From positions 71,342,435 to 71,406,434 of the forward strand of contig CM043950.1 in assembly GCA_014529385.2 (NCBI GenBank): a DNA stretch of 64,000 bases, read 5' to 3'. The position numbers were made by a program, and so were the translations under genes. This document shows positions 19,333-29,458 of this stretch, piece by piece (the stretch's first letter is position 1; the number at the start of each line of letters is the position of its first letter). Origin of the DNA: Adiantum capillus-veneris (taxonomy: Eukaryota; Streptophyta; Polypodiopsida; Polypodiales; Pteridaceae). The notes beneath the pieces are model-generated. The model did not search any database. It was not told the DNA's origin and worked only from the letters and a program-made list of their open reading frames with translations.

Positions 19333-21222
19333 ATGTGGTGCAGCCCGCGACCCATTGACCTCGCTCAATTGGAGGTTACAGAGCCGAAATTGAGTCCAAC
19401 TATAAGAAGACGTCAAAACCGAGAGTTAGCACAACAACAAAAGGAGGCAGAACTAAAAGAAAGGTCTCCGTCAGGACAAGAGACTTCTGACTTACATACA
19501 GCTCCTGAACATTTTAAATCTTATACCATGGGGGAGCGAAAGGTTGTGTATGCCAAAGCCCAACAAATACCTACCAATGGAAGTAGTGGAGTCTATGATG
19601 GTCCAACGGTAGTTAAAGAGATAGAATTAGCAGAACCAGGTGAGGAGTCTAAACCAGTCTTTATTGCTCAAGACCTTACCGAAACTGAAGAGGCTGTACT
19701 TAAGGAGCTCCTCAAGGAATACAAGGATATCTTTGCTTGGACATATCATGACATGAAGGGCGTTCCACCTTCTGTGGTGCAACATACAATTCCCATGATC
19801 AACACTGCTAAACTCGTCTAGTAACGACCCTATCCAATGAATCCTAAGTACGCCAAAATTGTACAAGAGGAGATTGAAAAACTTATCCAATGTGGATTCA
19901 TATACCCTATTGAGCACTCAGAATGGGTTTCTCCAATAGTCATTGTGCCAGAAAAGAATGGGAAACTAAGAGTGTGCGTGGACCTCAAGAAAGTTAATGC
20001 AGCCACTAGGAGAGATCATTATCCCTTGCCATATTCAGAACATGTGCTTGAAAGAGTTGCGGGCAAGGAAGCTTATAGCTTTTTAGATGGGTACTCTGGT
20101 TACAATCAAATCACAATTGCATTAGAGAACCAAGCTAAAATTGCTTTTATCACAGAGTTTGGAGTGTTTGCATTTCGTGTTATGGCTTTTGGCTTAACGA
20201 ATGCCCCTGCTACATTCCAACGATTAATAAACATTGCGTTTAAAGAATTTCTAAGGGAGTTTTGTGAAGCTTTCCTATACGACCTTTGTGTTTATTCTTC
20301 TTGGGAGAAGCATTTGTTATATCTACGAAAAATATTTGAAAGGTGCAGATTTTATCGCATCTCATTGAACCCTTTCAAATGTTAATTTTGGGTTAAGCAT
20401 GGAGTCATTCTAGGGCATATAGTGTCCAAGAACGGGATATCCACAGATGAGAGTAAGATTAAAGCCATTGCCGATTTGCCACCACCTACTAACTATAAAC
20501 GAGTTCAAAGATTTATGGGCCATGTTGGTTATTATCGAAGGTTTATTTTAAACTTTTCCGAGATAGCGCGTCCATTGTACAAGCTTCTTATCGAGTTTCA
20601 CTGGACGGAAGAATGTCATCGATATTATGAGTTATTAAAGAAGGCCCTAACAAGTGCTCCAATCCTGCGAACACCTGATTGGAATGCACCTTTTCATGTG
20701 CATATTGATGGATCAAATTTTGCTATTGGGTGTGTTCTAACTCAACCAGGAGAACATAAATTGGACTACCCTATTAGCTTTGCAAGTCGCCAATTAAATG
20801 ATGCCGAGATGAACTACACTACTACAGAGCACGAAGGTCTAGCTATGATTTACGCAGTAAAGAAATTTCGCTATTACCTTCTTGCTACCAAGTTTGTGTT
20901 TTATGTTGATCATCAAGCATTGCTATATTTGGTAAACAAGCCGTGTTCCACAGGTCGAATTACACGATGGTTGTTAATTCTTCTTGATTTTGACTTCACC
21001 GTTGTTGTGAGGCCTGGGAGGAAACATGTCATGGCGGATCATTTATCTCGTATCCCTAATGGCGAAGCTCCTACAGGGGTTGATGATGAATTGCCTGATA
21101 CTCCTTTGTTCATTGTTGAGACAATGCCTGAATGGAGTGAAAAGATTTTTGACTTCTTAGTTAATGGTTTTCCACCCAAAGAACTGCGAAAAGATATAGC
21201 TCGAAAATTAATCAAGGAATGA
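19333..21222 (+). pseudogene. pol: A-full reverse transcriptase and RNase H
   Basis: RT fingers and palm: LRVCVDLKKVNAATRRDHYP, FLDGYSGYNQITIA, FGLTNAPATFQR. The catalytic motif reads FLYDLCVYS where FLDDLCVYS is expected; the first catalytic aspartate is lost. Stops include 19819 and 20383. The RT connection (GHIVSKNGISTDESK, FMGHVGYYRRFI) leads into RNase H with HIDGSNFAIGCVL, TTEHEGLAMIYAVKKF, FYVDHQALLY and MADHLSRI, so DEDD is intact. No second, archaeal-type RNase H follows, unlike D and E. Confidence 0.88.
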
Positions 21223-22396
21223 GAACCCTATTGCTTACTGGTTGGAACTCTCTATAAGAGAGGAAAAGATGATGTTCTTAGACGCTGTGCCCGCGAGGAT
21301 GAGTATTTATATATTCTACAAGAGGCACACATGGGCGTAGCTGGTGGTCACTTTTCAGGAAAGTTGACTGCCCGAAAGATCTTACAGTCAGGCTATTGGT
21401 GGCCCACTCTGTTTAAGGATGCATCACTTTTTGCAAAGGGATGTGATGAATGCCAACGCTTCAAGTGGCCACAAAGAAGGGATAGGATGCCTCTACATCC
21501 CATCAAGGTAGCCCAACCATTTTAAAAGTGGGGCTTAGACTTTGTAGGACCGATTAGTCTGGCTGCACGTAGCACGCAATCATGATATATCATTGTCGCT
21601 ACCGACTATGTAACCAAATGGGCTGAAGCAAAAGCAACACGAAAGGCGGATGCAAAAACAACAGCTAATTTCCTCTTTGAGAACATTATCACACGTTTTG
21701 GATGCCCCTTTGAACTTGTGAGTGACAATGGAACTCATTTTATAAATGAAGTAATAAAAGAACTCACATCAAACTTCATGATATCTCACCACAAGTCTAC
21801 ACCCTATTATCCCCAAGAAAATGGCCAAGCTGAGAGTACCACCAAAACTCTCATCTCCATTTTGACAAAGACAATCGAGGCTCATCGCACTGATTGGGAC
21901 CTAAAGCTTACATCAGCTTTATGGGCTTATCGTACTGCGTATAAAGTTGATATTAATTGCACATCGTTTAAGATGGTGTATGGCCAAGAAGCAGTTATGC
22001 CATGGGAGTTTGTCATTCCTAGCTTCGAGTAGATTCTCAAGAAGGTTGGGATGGTAACCCCTTAGTGGAGTGATTATATATCCTGGAAAGGCTAGATGAA
22101 GAAAGGCAATTAGCTGTGCGAAATGCTCTAGTGGAGAAGGATAGGAGAAAGCTGGTAAGGGACCATATCGAGTGAGTGAAATTACTCCGCAAGGTACCAT
22201 TCGTGTGGAGACTCTAGATGGAGTTGAAACCATTGGATTCCTTAATGGGAGTAAATTCAAAAGATATTATGATCCTCTAAGCCAGGAAGAGTTGCAAGCC
22301 ATCCATCAAAAGAAGGCTGCCAAGGAACAAGCAGAGCTTAAAAAAATCCAAGCAAGAGTTGAGGCTCGAGAACGACAACAACGTCTTAGACGCTAA
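21223..22396 (+). pseudogene. pol: A-full integrase
   Basis: The N-terminal zinc-binding region ends HFSGKLTARKILQSGYWWPT then CDECQRF. The catalytic core has ATDYVTKWAEA (first Asp), LVSDNGTHFINE (second Asp) and ENGQAESTTK (Glu), followed by LWAYRTAYK. In-frame stops occur at about 21523, 21583 and 22030, then several more before a basic C-terminal helix (QEELQAIHQKKAAKEQAELK). The frame then meets a TAA at 22394 and continues in the same frame into the second protease. Inactive copy. Confidence 0.87.
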
Positions 22397-22851
22397 CGAG
22401 AGGCTAATCTAGGAATCACGCAAGTATTTTTCGAGGACACAGATGACGACTCATTAGAATCTGAGCCACCCCTACGATACCCAATTGAGCTAAATAGCCC
22501 CTATGGGAAAGTACTATACAATGCCTTATTAGATACGGGAGCTAAACACAATTTGTTATCCTATGGAGTTTGGTGTCAATTAGGGAAACTGAATCTATCC
22601 CCGAGTACGATGCAAGTCAAGGGCATTCATAAAAAGAAAACTGCTATTCTTGGAGTCCTTCAGACCCCTGTTGTCTATGACAATGGAAGCATAGTGCAGA
22701 GGTTTCTAGTCATGCCCGCAGGAGCTATGGAAGGCAACATAAACCTGGGACGCACGTGGATGTTGGCAACCAAATGCACTATTGATTGGGATACTGGTAG
22801 TGTCACGACGCGACCACCGACTCTTACCCCTATCATTCAAGCAAAGTCACC
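22397..22851 (+). pseudogene. A-full second retropepsin-like domain (PR2), after integrase
   Basis: Same frame as the integrase C-terminus, separated from it by one TAA (CGC-TAA-CGA, likely from CAA). It shows the retropepsin pattern: VLYNALLDTGAKHNLLS with a canonical DTG at 22532-22540, a flap-like middle (ILGVLQTPVVYDNG), and INLGRTWMLATKCTIDW in place of the ILG(R/H)P block. It differs from PR1, which has DGG. Two proteases in one pol, one downstream of integrase, is not an arrangement I know. It may process the C-terminal tail or have a non-proteolytic role (inference). A-del lacks it. Confidence 0.75.
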
Positions 22852-23660
22852 TACGTTGCAAACTCTAGCAAAGTTGAAGGATAGACAACATTCACAAGCC
22901 AAGGTGGTTAACTCGTCTTTGCCTCCTACCCATGAATCTAGCACTTCAACACTTGTAGTTGCAGCAAGCAGTAATACTGCAAGTACTCAACCTGCACGAC
23001 CTAAGAGTACATATCAATGGGTCCCCAAGGCCTTACTTCCAACTACCTCAACCCTCCCATCCATTCCAAGAAAAAATTTCCCGGGAAAACCAAGAGCGCG
23101 CCCTAGGAGAGTCAAGACCAAATCATGATGGATTCCAAAACAAATATTAGAAGCCCAAGGCTACTATGATGGAAATGAGCAAATTTGGGTACCTAAATGT
23201 AAAATGTGTCCTTCCCTATCGACAAAAAACCCATATGAGTCAAACAGTGTAACGCTAAAGCCAAAGGCAGACCATGGGAAGGGAAAGATCACAAAATGCT
23301 ACACACCTAGTCCAGAGCTAGTTTGGACTCCAAGGCAAAACCAATTTATTCCACCTAGCTCAGGATGGGGGGAGTTCCATGAAGCTTCTAGCTCCTCATG
23401 TAATACATCCATAGAGGTAAAAGCTTCTACACAGCCTCCATCTATAGTAGTGGACCTCCATGAAGCTACAAAAGAATCCACACCTCCCAGTGTTTAAGAA
23501 TCACCTGATGAACCACTTCAAGTTCGATCCTGGGAGAGTACCTTACCACCCTTGCAACTTGACGAGGCACCTAGGGTAATAGAAAACTACTGGCAAAAAT
23601 CCTCACCTATTACCAACTGGAACAATTGGTTTCAAAGGGTGACGACATCATTTCAAACGG
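22852..23660 (+). pseudogene. A-full C-terminal tail with W-x-P-K motifs
   Basis: Proline/threonine-rich tail with spaced motifs TYQWVPKALL, WIPKQILEAQGYY, QIWVPKCKM and ELVWTPRQN, then IPPSS and HEASSSSCNTSI. A-del keeps four equivalent motifs. Stops at 23126 and 23496 correspond to readable codons in A-del (CAA at the second). The frame ends after NWNNWFQRVTTSFQTV, just before a purine tract. Function unknown. Retention of this tail in the pol-deleted A-del hints at a role separate from the enzymes (inference). Confidence 0.65.
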
Positions 23661-23670
23661 TATGATCTAC

Positions 23671-23688
23671 CCAAGGAAGGGGGGAGTG
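23671..23688 (+). promoter_or_regulatory. Internal polypurine tract and LTR-like start
   Basis: AAGGAAGGGGGGAG followed by TGTTTG, a typical polypurine tract/LTR junction, yet 1.95 kb before the real 3' LTR. The same junction occurs in A-del near 5015 (minus strand). Confidence 0.55.
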
Positions 23689-23765
23689 TTTGTGGACATC
23701 CATCATTCACTTGCTTCCCTCTCAACCTTTCTCCCTGACCTCTTAATCTCCGATCTTAGGGAATG

Positions 23766-23776
23766 TATATATAAAT
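23766..23776 (+). promoter_or_regulatory. TATA-like box in the A-full 3' region
   Basis: TATATATAAAT within GGGAATG...CCTTATACTCACAAAAA. It is conserved in A-del near 4940. It could be a relic LTR promoter or an internal promoter for the ORF at 23912. Confidence 0.4.
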
Positions 23777-23911
23777 CCTTATACTCACAAAAACAAGATA
23801 AAAAAGTAAAAGAGCAAGAGCCATAACACAAATCATAAAAACAAATTATGCACAAGAACACGACCCTTGTAATATTTGCACTCTAACCATCATCTATTTG
23901 CGTGTACAGAT

Positions 23912-24285
23912 ATGGCTAGTACGCTAGATTCATCCACTCCTGCCTTGGGTGAGAGGTACCCTCGTTACTTTTCGCAAATATTTCACATGGTCTTTCCAGT
24001 GCTTGCATGTGAATGTGATTTGATAGGTACGCTACCACGTCTGATCCATACTTAGTAGAGAGTGTTTCTCCCATTGCACAAGACTACCCTTTTGACCAAG
24101 ATGACTATAGGCGTCTAGTGACCTTCTTAGTAAACATGGGCACCTATGATGAAGAAGAAAATTTACACGACTACACGGATGGCACATATGGTCTCATGGA
24201 TGATGACTTTGTTTATCTCGACGACAAAGATAGGGGTTTAGCCTTAGGGTTTCCCCCCAACCTCTACAATATCCTATTCCCTTGA
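23912..24285 (+). pseudogene. Acidic accessory ORF in the A-full 3' region
   Basis: Begins MASTLDSSTPALGERYPRYF at 23912. After a frame change near 24030 it continues as SVSPIAQDYPFDQDDYRRLV, later YGLMDDDFVYLDDKDRG and GFPPNLYNILFP, stopping at TGA 24283. Coding character rests on the composition and on a clean stop directly before AGGGGGAGTGC. It is very acidic and no family is recognised. It sits where Athila-type elements can carry an extra ORF, but I see no envelope-like signal or membrane segment. A-del lacks this segment. Confidence 0.4.
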
Positions 24286-25626
24286 ATCTCTAGGGGGAGT
24301 GCAAATAATTAGGTTAGGGTTCCTTATGTTTTTTGTTGTGTTCAATAAGTGTTGGTACCTTTTTCCACTAATGTGCCTCCTGGAGGTATTCCTTTTGTTT
24401 CCTAGTGTGTACAGGAGCGTGTTGCTATTGGTAGGATTTGGACCTTCATGGAATCTTTATCTCAACTCACTCTTCAAATCAAGCACGACCATCGACACAA
24501 ACAGGTGTTTCTTGTCCATTAGCATTGCCCCTTATCCTTTTTGCATCTATGATTGTCAGCTTTAATTGTGATTGGTAGCCTAATATTCACCGCATTTGCT
24601 TAGTATCAAACATTTAATTCAATGTAATTTTTTGTCATAATCACTTGTCTAGGTTTAAAAAGCAAGCAGTCCGACAAACTAGTTTGACCAAGTTAGGTGT
24701 TAGAAATCTTCTCTTAATACCATGGGGAATTCCTTCCTAATAATTAATGGTTACTTAGGTTCTTAATCCGATTTAGGCAGCATTGTGTGAAATGTACTAG
24801 GGCTTTCTAGTGGGCTTGACCCTATTGACCTTTAGCTTAAGTATTATAAAGGGAGTTTACGGTGTATTAGTGTTATATGACCCCCCAAAGTTACAAAATT
24901 AAAATGCTGAAAATGAACAAACAAAAAATCAAAGTGCCACACTGTAAAATCTTAAGCTGGAAGAGAAATCTCAGCTTGATTTGGTACTTCACGCAGATGT
25001 ATTGCCTATGGTACTAGAGCCCTAGAGGTTCCCAATATGGGCGCTTTTACTTGAAAAGCAAAAAACCCAAGGCATACAAAATAAGCACACATATCAAAAT
25101 TGAATCACTGTGAAAAGACTTTGGGGGGTCAAAGAAAAAGTAATCAGTTAGGCGATGATTTCATGAGAAATTTCTTTTATGGTAGCTTAACTACAAGGTC
25201 TTCTAGATATAGCCTCTAGTCAGCCCTCGAACATGAATACTTGGCTCTCGCGATTAAACAACTTAAATGACCACATAGAATTAAGAAGCTTACCCATGGT
25301 ATTAATATTCGATCTCTAGTGCCTTTCGACCGTCAAATTAGCGACCCCAGACTTGTTTAATTTTTTACCTTTACATTTGTTTATGCATTTGATTACATTG
25401 CAATTTAATGTTCATTGCTGACAAATTGTTTGAAATTCTTTTACCAATCAATTTGTCTACCTAAAACTGCATATGATTTTTAATCACTTATGAGAATGCA
25501 ATTACTGTGCCAATGCTGTTTGATTTTGCAGTGACTGAAGAAGGCTAAGGACATTCATCTCAAATGCTCTTCCACCTCGACGAACGAGCTTCAACTCAAT
25601 AGCTTCCGAGGACGGAATCTACATCC
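24286..25626 (+). other. A-full 3' untranslated region
   Basis: No credible ORF. 24350-24480 is shared with A-del (inverted, near 4588-4700). A perfect 13-base inverted repeat, GACCCCCCAAAGT at 24879-24891 and its complement at 25118-25130, encloses 226 bases without other element features. Confidence 0.5.
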
Positions 25627-25638
25627 GGAAGGGGGGCA
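25627..25638 (+). promoter_or_regulatory. A-full polypurine tract
   Basis: GGAAGGGGGGCA immediately before the 3' LTR start TGTTAACCC. Confidence 0.8.
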
Positions 25639-26229
25639 TGTTAACCCTCACGGCTCACGGACACCCAATCACCTACGACGGACGTGCATTATGTATTTGG
25701 TAGAGTCAGGTACCGGGATTGTCGGACCAATAGGAAAAGGGTAAGAGTGATCGCCGATGAGAGGCGCACTCTAACTGGGACATTCAAGGGATTAGTTGGC
25801 TAAGCATGGGCGCCCAAGTGCGAATGGGGTGAGCTCATATAAAAGCCAACTAAACCTAAAATTCACTCATTCTCTCATTTGTGCAATAGAAGAGTGCTCT
25901 TGCTCCATCTCCATCTCCATCTTCTTCTTCTTCACCTCTTTGTGTGTGTGTGTGTGTGTATGTGAGAGAGAGAGAGAGGGAGAGTGTGTGTGCGATCGAG
26001 CATTACGAAGGCACGACGGCGGCGAAGCGGTTGAGCGCGGCACTACTGCAGCTTCTTCTTCATCGCGGCGACGAATCCACCACGAAGGCGAGCGTAGAGC
26101 GGTGAGTGACACACCCTTTGCTCTTTTCATCTTGCTAGATTAGTCTTGTTGTGTGCTTGGAGCCATTTGTGGCTCGCACACGGTGTATCGGCAAGTCCCT
26201 TGCTTCGACAGTGCGGCAAGGAGCGCACA
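25639..26229 (+). repeat. A-full 3' LTR
   Basis: 591 bases, near-identical to the 5' LTR. Differences include the length of the GT/GA repeat and scattered substitutions. Ends GCGCACA, followed by the CCCTG target copy inside A-del. Confidence 0.92.
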
Positions 26230-26722
26230 CCCTGTTTCCCCAAGTGTCTATGGTTGCTGCTAGGTGGACCCAATCCACATTGTCCGACTCAGTCATCCCA
26301 GGTAAAACATCCATATAAGAAGAATCTCCCCCAACATCAGTGTCTGCTTTACACGTGTAACAATACTGCAATGGGGCCGAGTGAACTGTGGTGTCAGATC
26401 TATGATCAATTATAAACCTGTTTCCTAGGGGATGTGATCGACCCATCACAAGATCCACTCGAATGACAGAATCTTGGAACTGCAAGTAGACATGGTTTTT
26501 AGGCCAGTCATGCACCATTTTTTCTTCCCTCATGAAAGGACGTCCTAAGATCATCTCTGATGCCATAGTGTGTTTGGAGAAATCCATAACAATAAAGGTA
26601 ATCCTTATTTTATGTCCAAAGCCCTTGATCTTGAGATCTTCTAGCATCCTAATAGGTTTAACAATAGGCCCATTGGCCATCTTCACTACTATGGTTGTGG
26701 TCGCAAGGTGAGGTCTTTCCAT
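26230..26722 (-). pseudogene. A-del protease, upstream half
   Basis: Minus-strand protease continuing into 5801-5183 beyond the A-full insertion. It shows VVKMANGPIVKPIRMLEDLK, then MILGRPFMREEKMVHDWPKN and VYLQFQDSVIRVDLV. The active-site segment lies just upstream (near 26770) in a different frame, after a frameshift. Colinear with A-full PR1. The ORF is cut by the A-full LTR after DTWGN. Confidence 0.8.
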
Positions 26723-27274
26723 AGTTTCCCATCAATTTTTAGTCACAATGCTAACCCCAGCGCCACCATCAAGGATTCCCTTCATAGTTAATCCCTTAGT
26801 AGTGATTGGTATGGTCGCATTGGATTCATCACCCTCAAAGTATTGTCCCAACTTGTTAACATGTATTTCTATAACAAGGTTCTAATCTACGTTGGGTTGT
26901 GGATCTAAGTGTTCCTCCTGTATTGGCATCTCCCCATCTCCATCCATCTGTGCAAATTGTGGTAGTCCAAACTTTAGTTCTCCATTGAGGAAGGCTCGAA
27001 GAGCTGAGACTAGCTCAGGGTCTTTATATAGTTTGGACATGATGGTGGTTCTAACTTTTGAAGACATGAAATCCATCAATTTGGCAATGTTTAACAACAC
27101 CTTTTGGACTTGAGTCCCTTGACGTGGGGAATATGGGATCTCCATTTCTTTGATAGGATCAAGTAGTCCCTCTGTAAACATTCTTTCCATCAAGAAGTGA
27201 GTACGCCCACTTTCCCATGACTTTAAGTCACTTTCTTCTTGGATGACACTAGGTATGGCTAAGGGTCTATGGAC
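26723..27274 (-). pseudogene. A-del linker between Gag and protease
   Basis: Holds LNIAKLMDFMSSKVRTTIMS (frame 27193-26882) as in A-full near 17950, followed by frame breaks into the protease active-site region. It is a polyprotein spacer; the conserved helix has no recognised function. Confidence 0.65.
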
Positions 27275-28744
27275 TTAGTGAGGTTGTTGTTGCGTAGGGA
27301 ACACGGTGTCTATAATCTGGATCTTCCTAGGTGCTGGTTCTAGATCCCTTTGGGTATCTTCTACCAAACTCCTTAATTGCTTGACTCGCTCAATATCCTC
27401 TGTAGGGTTTGGATAAGTTCCTATCTTCTTTTTGGATCCTGGCCATTGTGGCTCATGAAGATCTTCCTTGTTGGTTTCTATCTTAGTGGTCGTTTTGGTC
27501 TCCATGGTTTCACCTGAATGAGAATCTTCTTCAGCATCGTTCATATATACGGGGTTGTCACTAGTCCCTATGTTGTTCTTTGAACTGCGGTCTGACTTCG
27601 CTATTTTTTGCGATCTCTTCCTTCGTGTTTTCTTCTTTTTATGAGATTGGGCGATTGATGTCGTGTCTCTTTCCTCAAGAATATGGTTTTGTTTTTGGAG
27701 CATCAATCGTATGAGTACATTTACTGGTACAACAGGTGTACTTTGTGATCGCTCCTCGATAACTTCAATCAAGTTTAATGGCGTGATCTTCGGTGCATTT
27801 GGATCATTTGGACATTGGGCAATCAAATGATCTATGCCACATCGATTACACATGAGTATTGGCATTGTAGACGTGCTTGCTTGATTGGTTTGCATTAGTG
27901 TGGCGTTCTTTTGTAGCCTAATAGGACACTTGGCTACACGATGTGGACCTCCACACTCATAGCATTGAAGAGGTGGTCTCTTAGCAGTGTAATTGATATT
28001 TTGGCCTCTTGCAACAAGAGCAGCTACTTGATATACAAGTTTGACTTGTCCCCAATAGTCCTCCGTGTAGTATTGTGGACTTTCTTCAAGCACATCCATC
28101 CCATAGGCAATATTAGGATCCATATCTTCCTCACAGCCTTCCAAACAATAAATAGATGACTCACAACCTACTGGATTCACAGAAGTGATTCTCGGATGTG
28201 GTGGTTGCGGTCCTAGCACTGGAGGTGGTAAGGGTGTTGTTTGAACAACATTTTGGGCCCTAGGGACCATGTATTGTGCTGTTTGTTCAAGAGGTGGGGC
28301 CGGCATCAATGCAGGCACTCGAGGTGTGTTTGTCCATGCTAAGGTTGGTCTATTAGCCATCGCGCGCTTAAATACTATGCAATCCTTAGCTTGATGACCA
28401 TACCTCCCACAGGCATTGCAGTTCCCATTGAATTTTACTCTAAAAGTAGGGCATTCACTGGTACTATGCAGTCCATAGTATATTAAGCACCATCGTTGCT
28501 CCCCTCTTTGATACATATGATTGTTTTGCAGAGAACGATTGTCTCTAAGAATCTCTTGAATAGCCTTGGTGAGATTTGCTAAAGTCATCTCAGATATCTT
28601 TGGCTCCTTAGCAATAGGCTTTAGGGTCATTGGCTGATGCCCGGATGATTGCGAGCTAATAGATTTAGGCTCAATAGACACTCTTTCTCCTTGAATCATT
28701 AAATTATCCTCCAATTGGATCGGATGTTGGTTACTGCTTCCCAA
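27275..28744 (-). pseudogene. A-del Gag C-terminal part with zinc knuckles
   Basis: The longest open stretch of A-del, 489 codons. Knuckles are CNACGRYGHQAKDC, CYECGGPHRVAKC and CNRCGIDHLIAQC, the last two with CX2CX3HX4C spacing, plus LIYYGLHSTSEC. A basic linker follows (HKKKKTRRKRSQK). It is colinear with 16273-17826 of A-full but without A-full's stops at 16323 and 16660, so it shows the unbroken state. RNA-binding role by family. Confidence 0.75.
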
Positions 28745-29458
28745 GTGGTGATACCTCTAATGACTAGGCCATTGTAGATATCCTCATGTCGTAATCCCCT
28801 AATGAATCTATCAAGCAATTGATTATTATTAAAGCGCTCATTTGGATTACAACGAGAATTTTGAATGCTTCAAGCGACTAATAAAGTCTCTTACCGACTC
28901 TCCTTCCTCTCGTTGGGCTTTCTGGAGATGAGAGGCTACACCCCAGGCACCCCAGGCTACACCCCAAAGTACTCCCTCTCGTATGTATTCTTTCAAGAAC
29001 AGTCTCCTAAAAGTAGGGTAAATCGTTTTTTCTTCCACCCTTAGGGTTCTATACCAATCCCCTGCCTTTCCATTTAAGGTTAGGCTTAAAGCATTTCTCT
29101 TATGTAGGTCATTGTGTTCTCCTAGAGAATCGCATATTTGTTCAAACACTTTGATATGATTTCTCACATCCCCGTCTCCACTAAATTTTTGTGTGAGCTT
29201 GGCTATTTGTACTACTTTACTTTTCAGATCTCTATCAGGCGTGTTACACATATTCTCAGCAATAGATCGACCAATAGCTTGAGCAAATGTTGCCAAGTCA
29301 CGTAAGTGAGCAGGCACCGTGGGTGAAGGCGCTCCAGAGACTACATGTGGAGTAGGTATTGGCATTGGGCTTGGCGCATAGGAAGCACTTGGGTTCCATG
29401 TTGGGTACGATGTTGTGCCATGTGGTGGTCCATAGTTCATATGTGTGGCCCTAGGCAT
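28745..29458 (-). pseudogene. gag: A-del Gag capsid core
   Basis: Core blocks LTQKFSGDGDVRNHIKVFEQ, ALSLTLNGKAGDWYRTL and YPTFRRLFLKEYIREGVLWG. A short duplication (ACCCCAGGC-type unit near 28940-28970) adds residues relative to A-full. The frame shifts near 28850 before the knuckle ORF. Homologous to 15607-16325 in A-full. Confidence 0.78.

Larger units (their letters stand above)
5802..26229 (+). mobile_element. A-full: full-length family A Ty3/gypsy element (contains C)
   Basis: Bounded by direct LTRs of 587 and 591 bases, both starting TGTTAACCC and ending GCGCACA. Flanks are CCCTA (5797-5801) and CCCTG (26230-26234), a 5-bp target duplication with one mismatch. It has a tRNA-Asp-type primer site and a GGAAGGGGGGCA tract before the 3' LTR. 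Gag, protease, RT, RNase H, integrase and a second protease-like domain are present but broken by stops and frameshifts. RT and integrase motifs resemble Athila-like plant elements (WWPTLFKDA, FLDGYSGYNQI). It inserted into A-del and later received element C in its leader. Confidence 0.9.

Noticed and set aside
24299-24565. 88-codon ORF in the A-full 3' region
   Set aside because: The homologous A-del segment does not preserve the frame, and no motif is seen.
24879-25130. Perfect 13-base inverted repeat suggesting a small DNA transposon
   Set aside because: The repeat does not extend beyond 13 bases and I found no flanking target duplication; possibly chance or a local structure.
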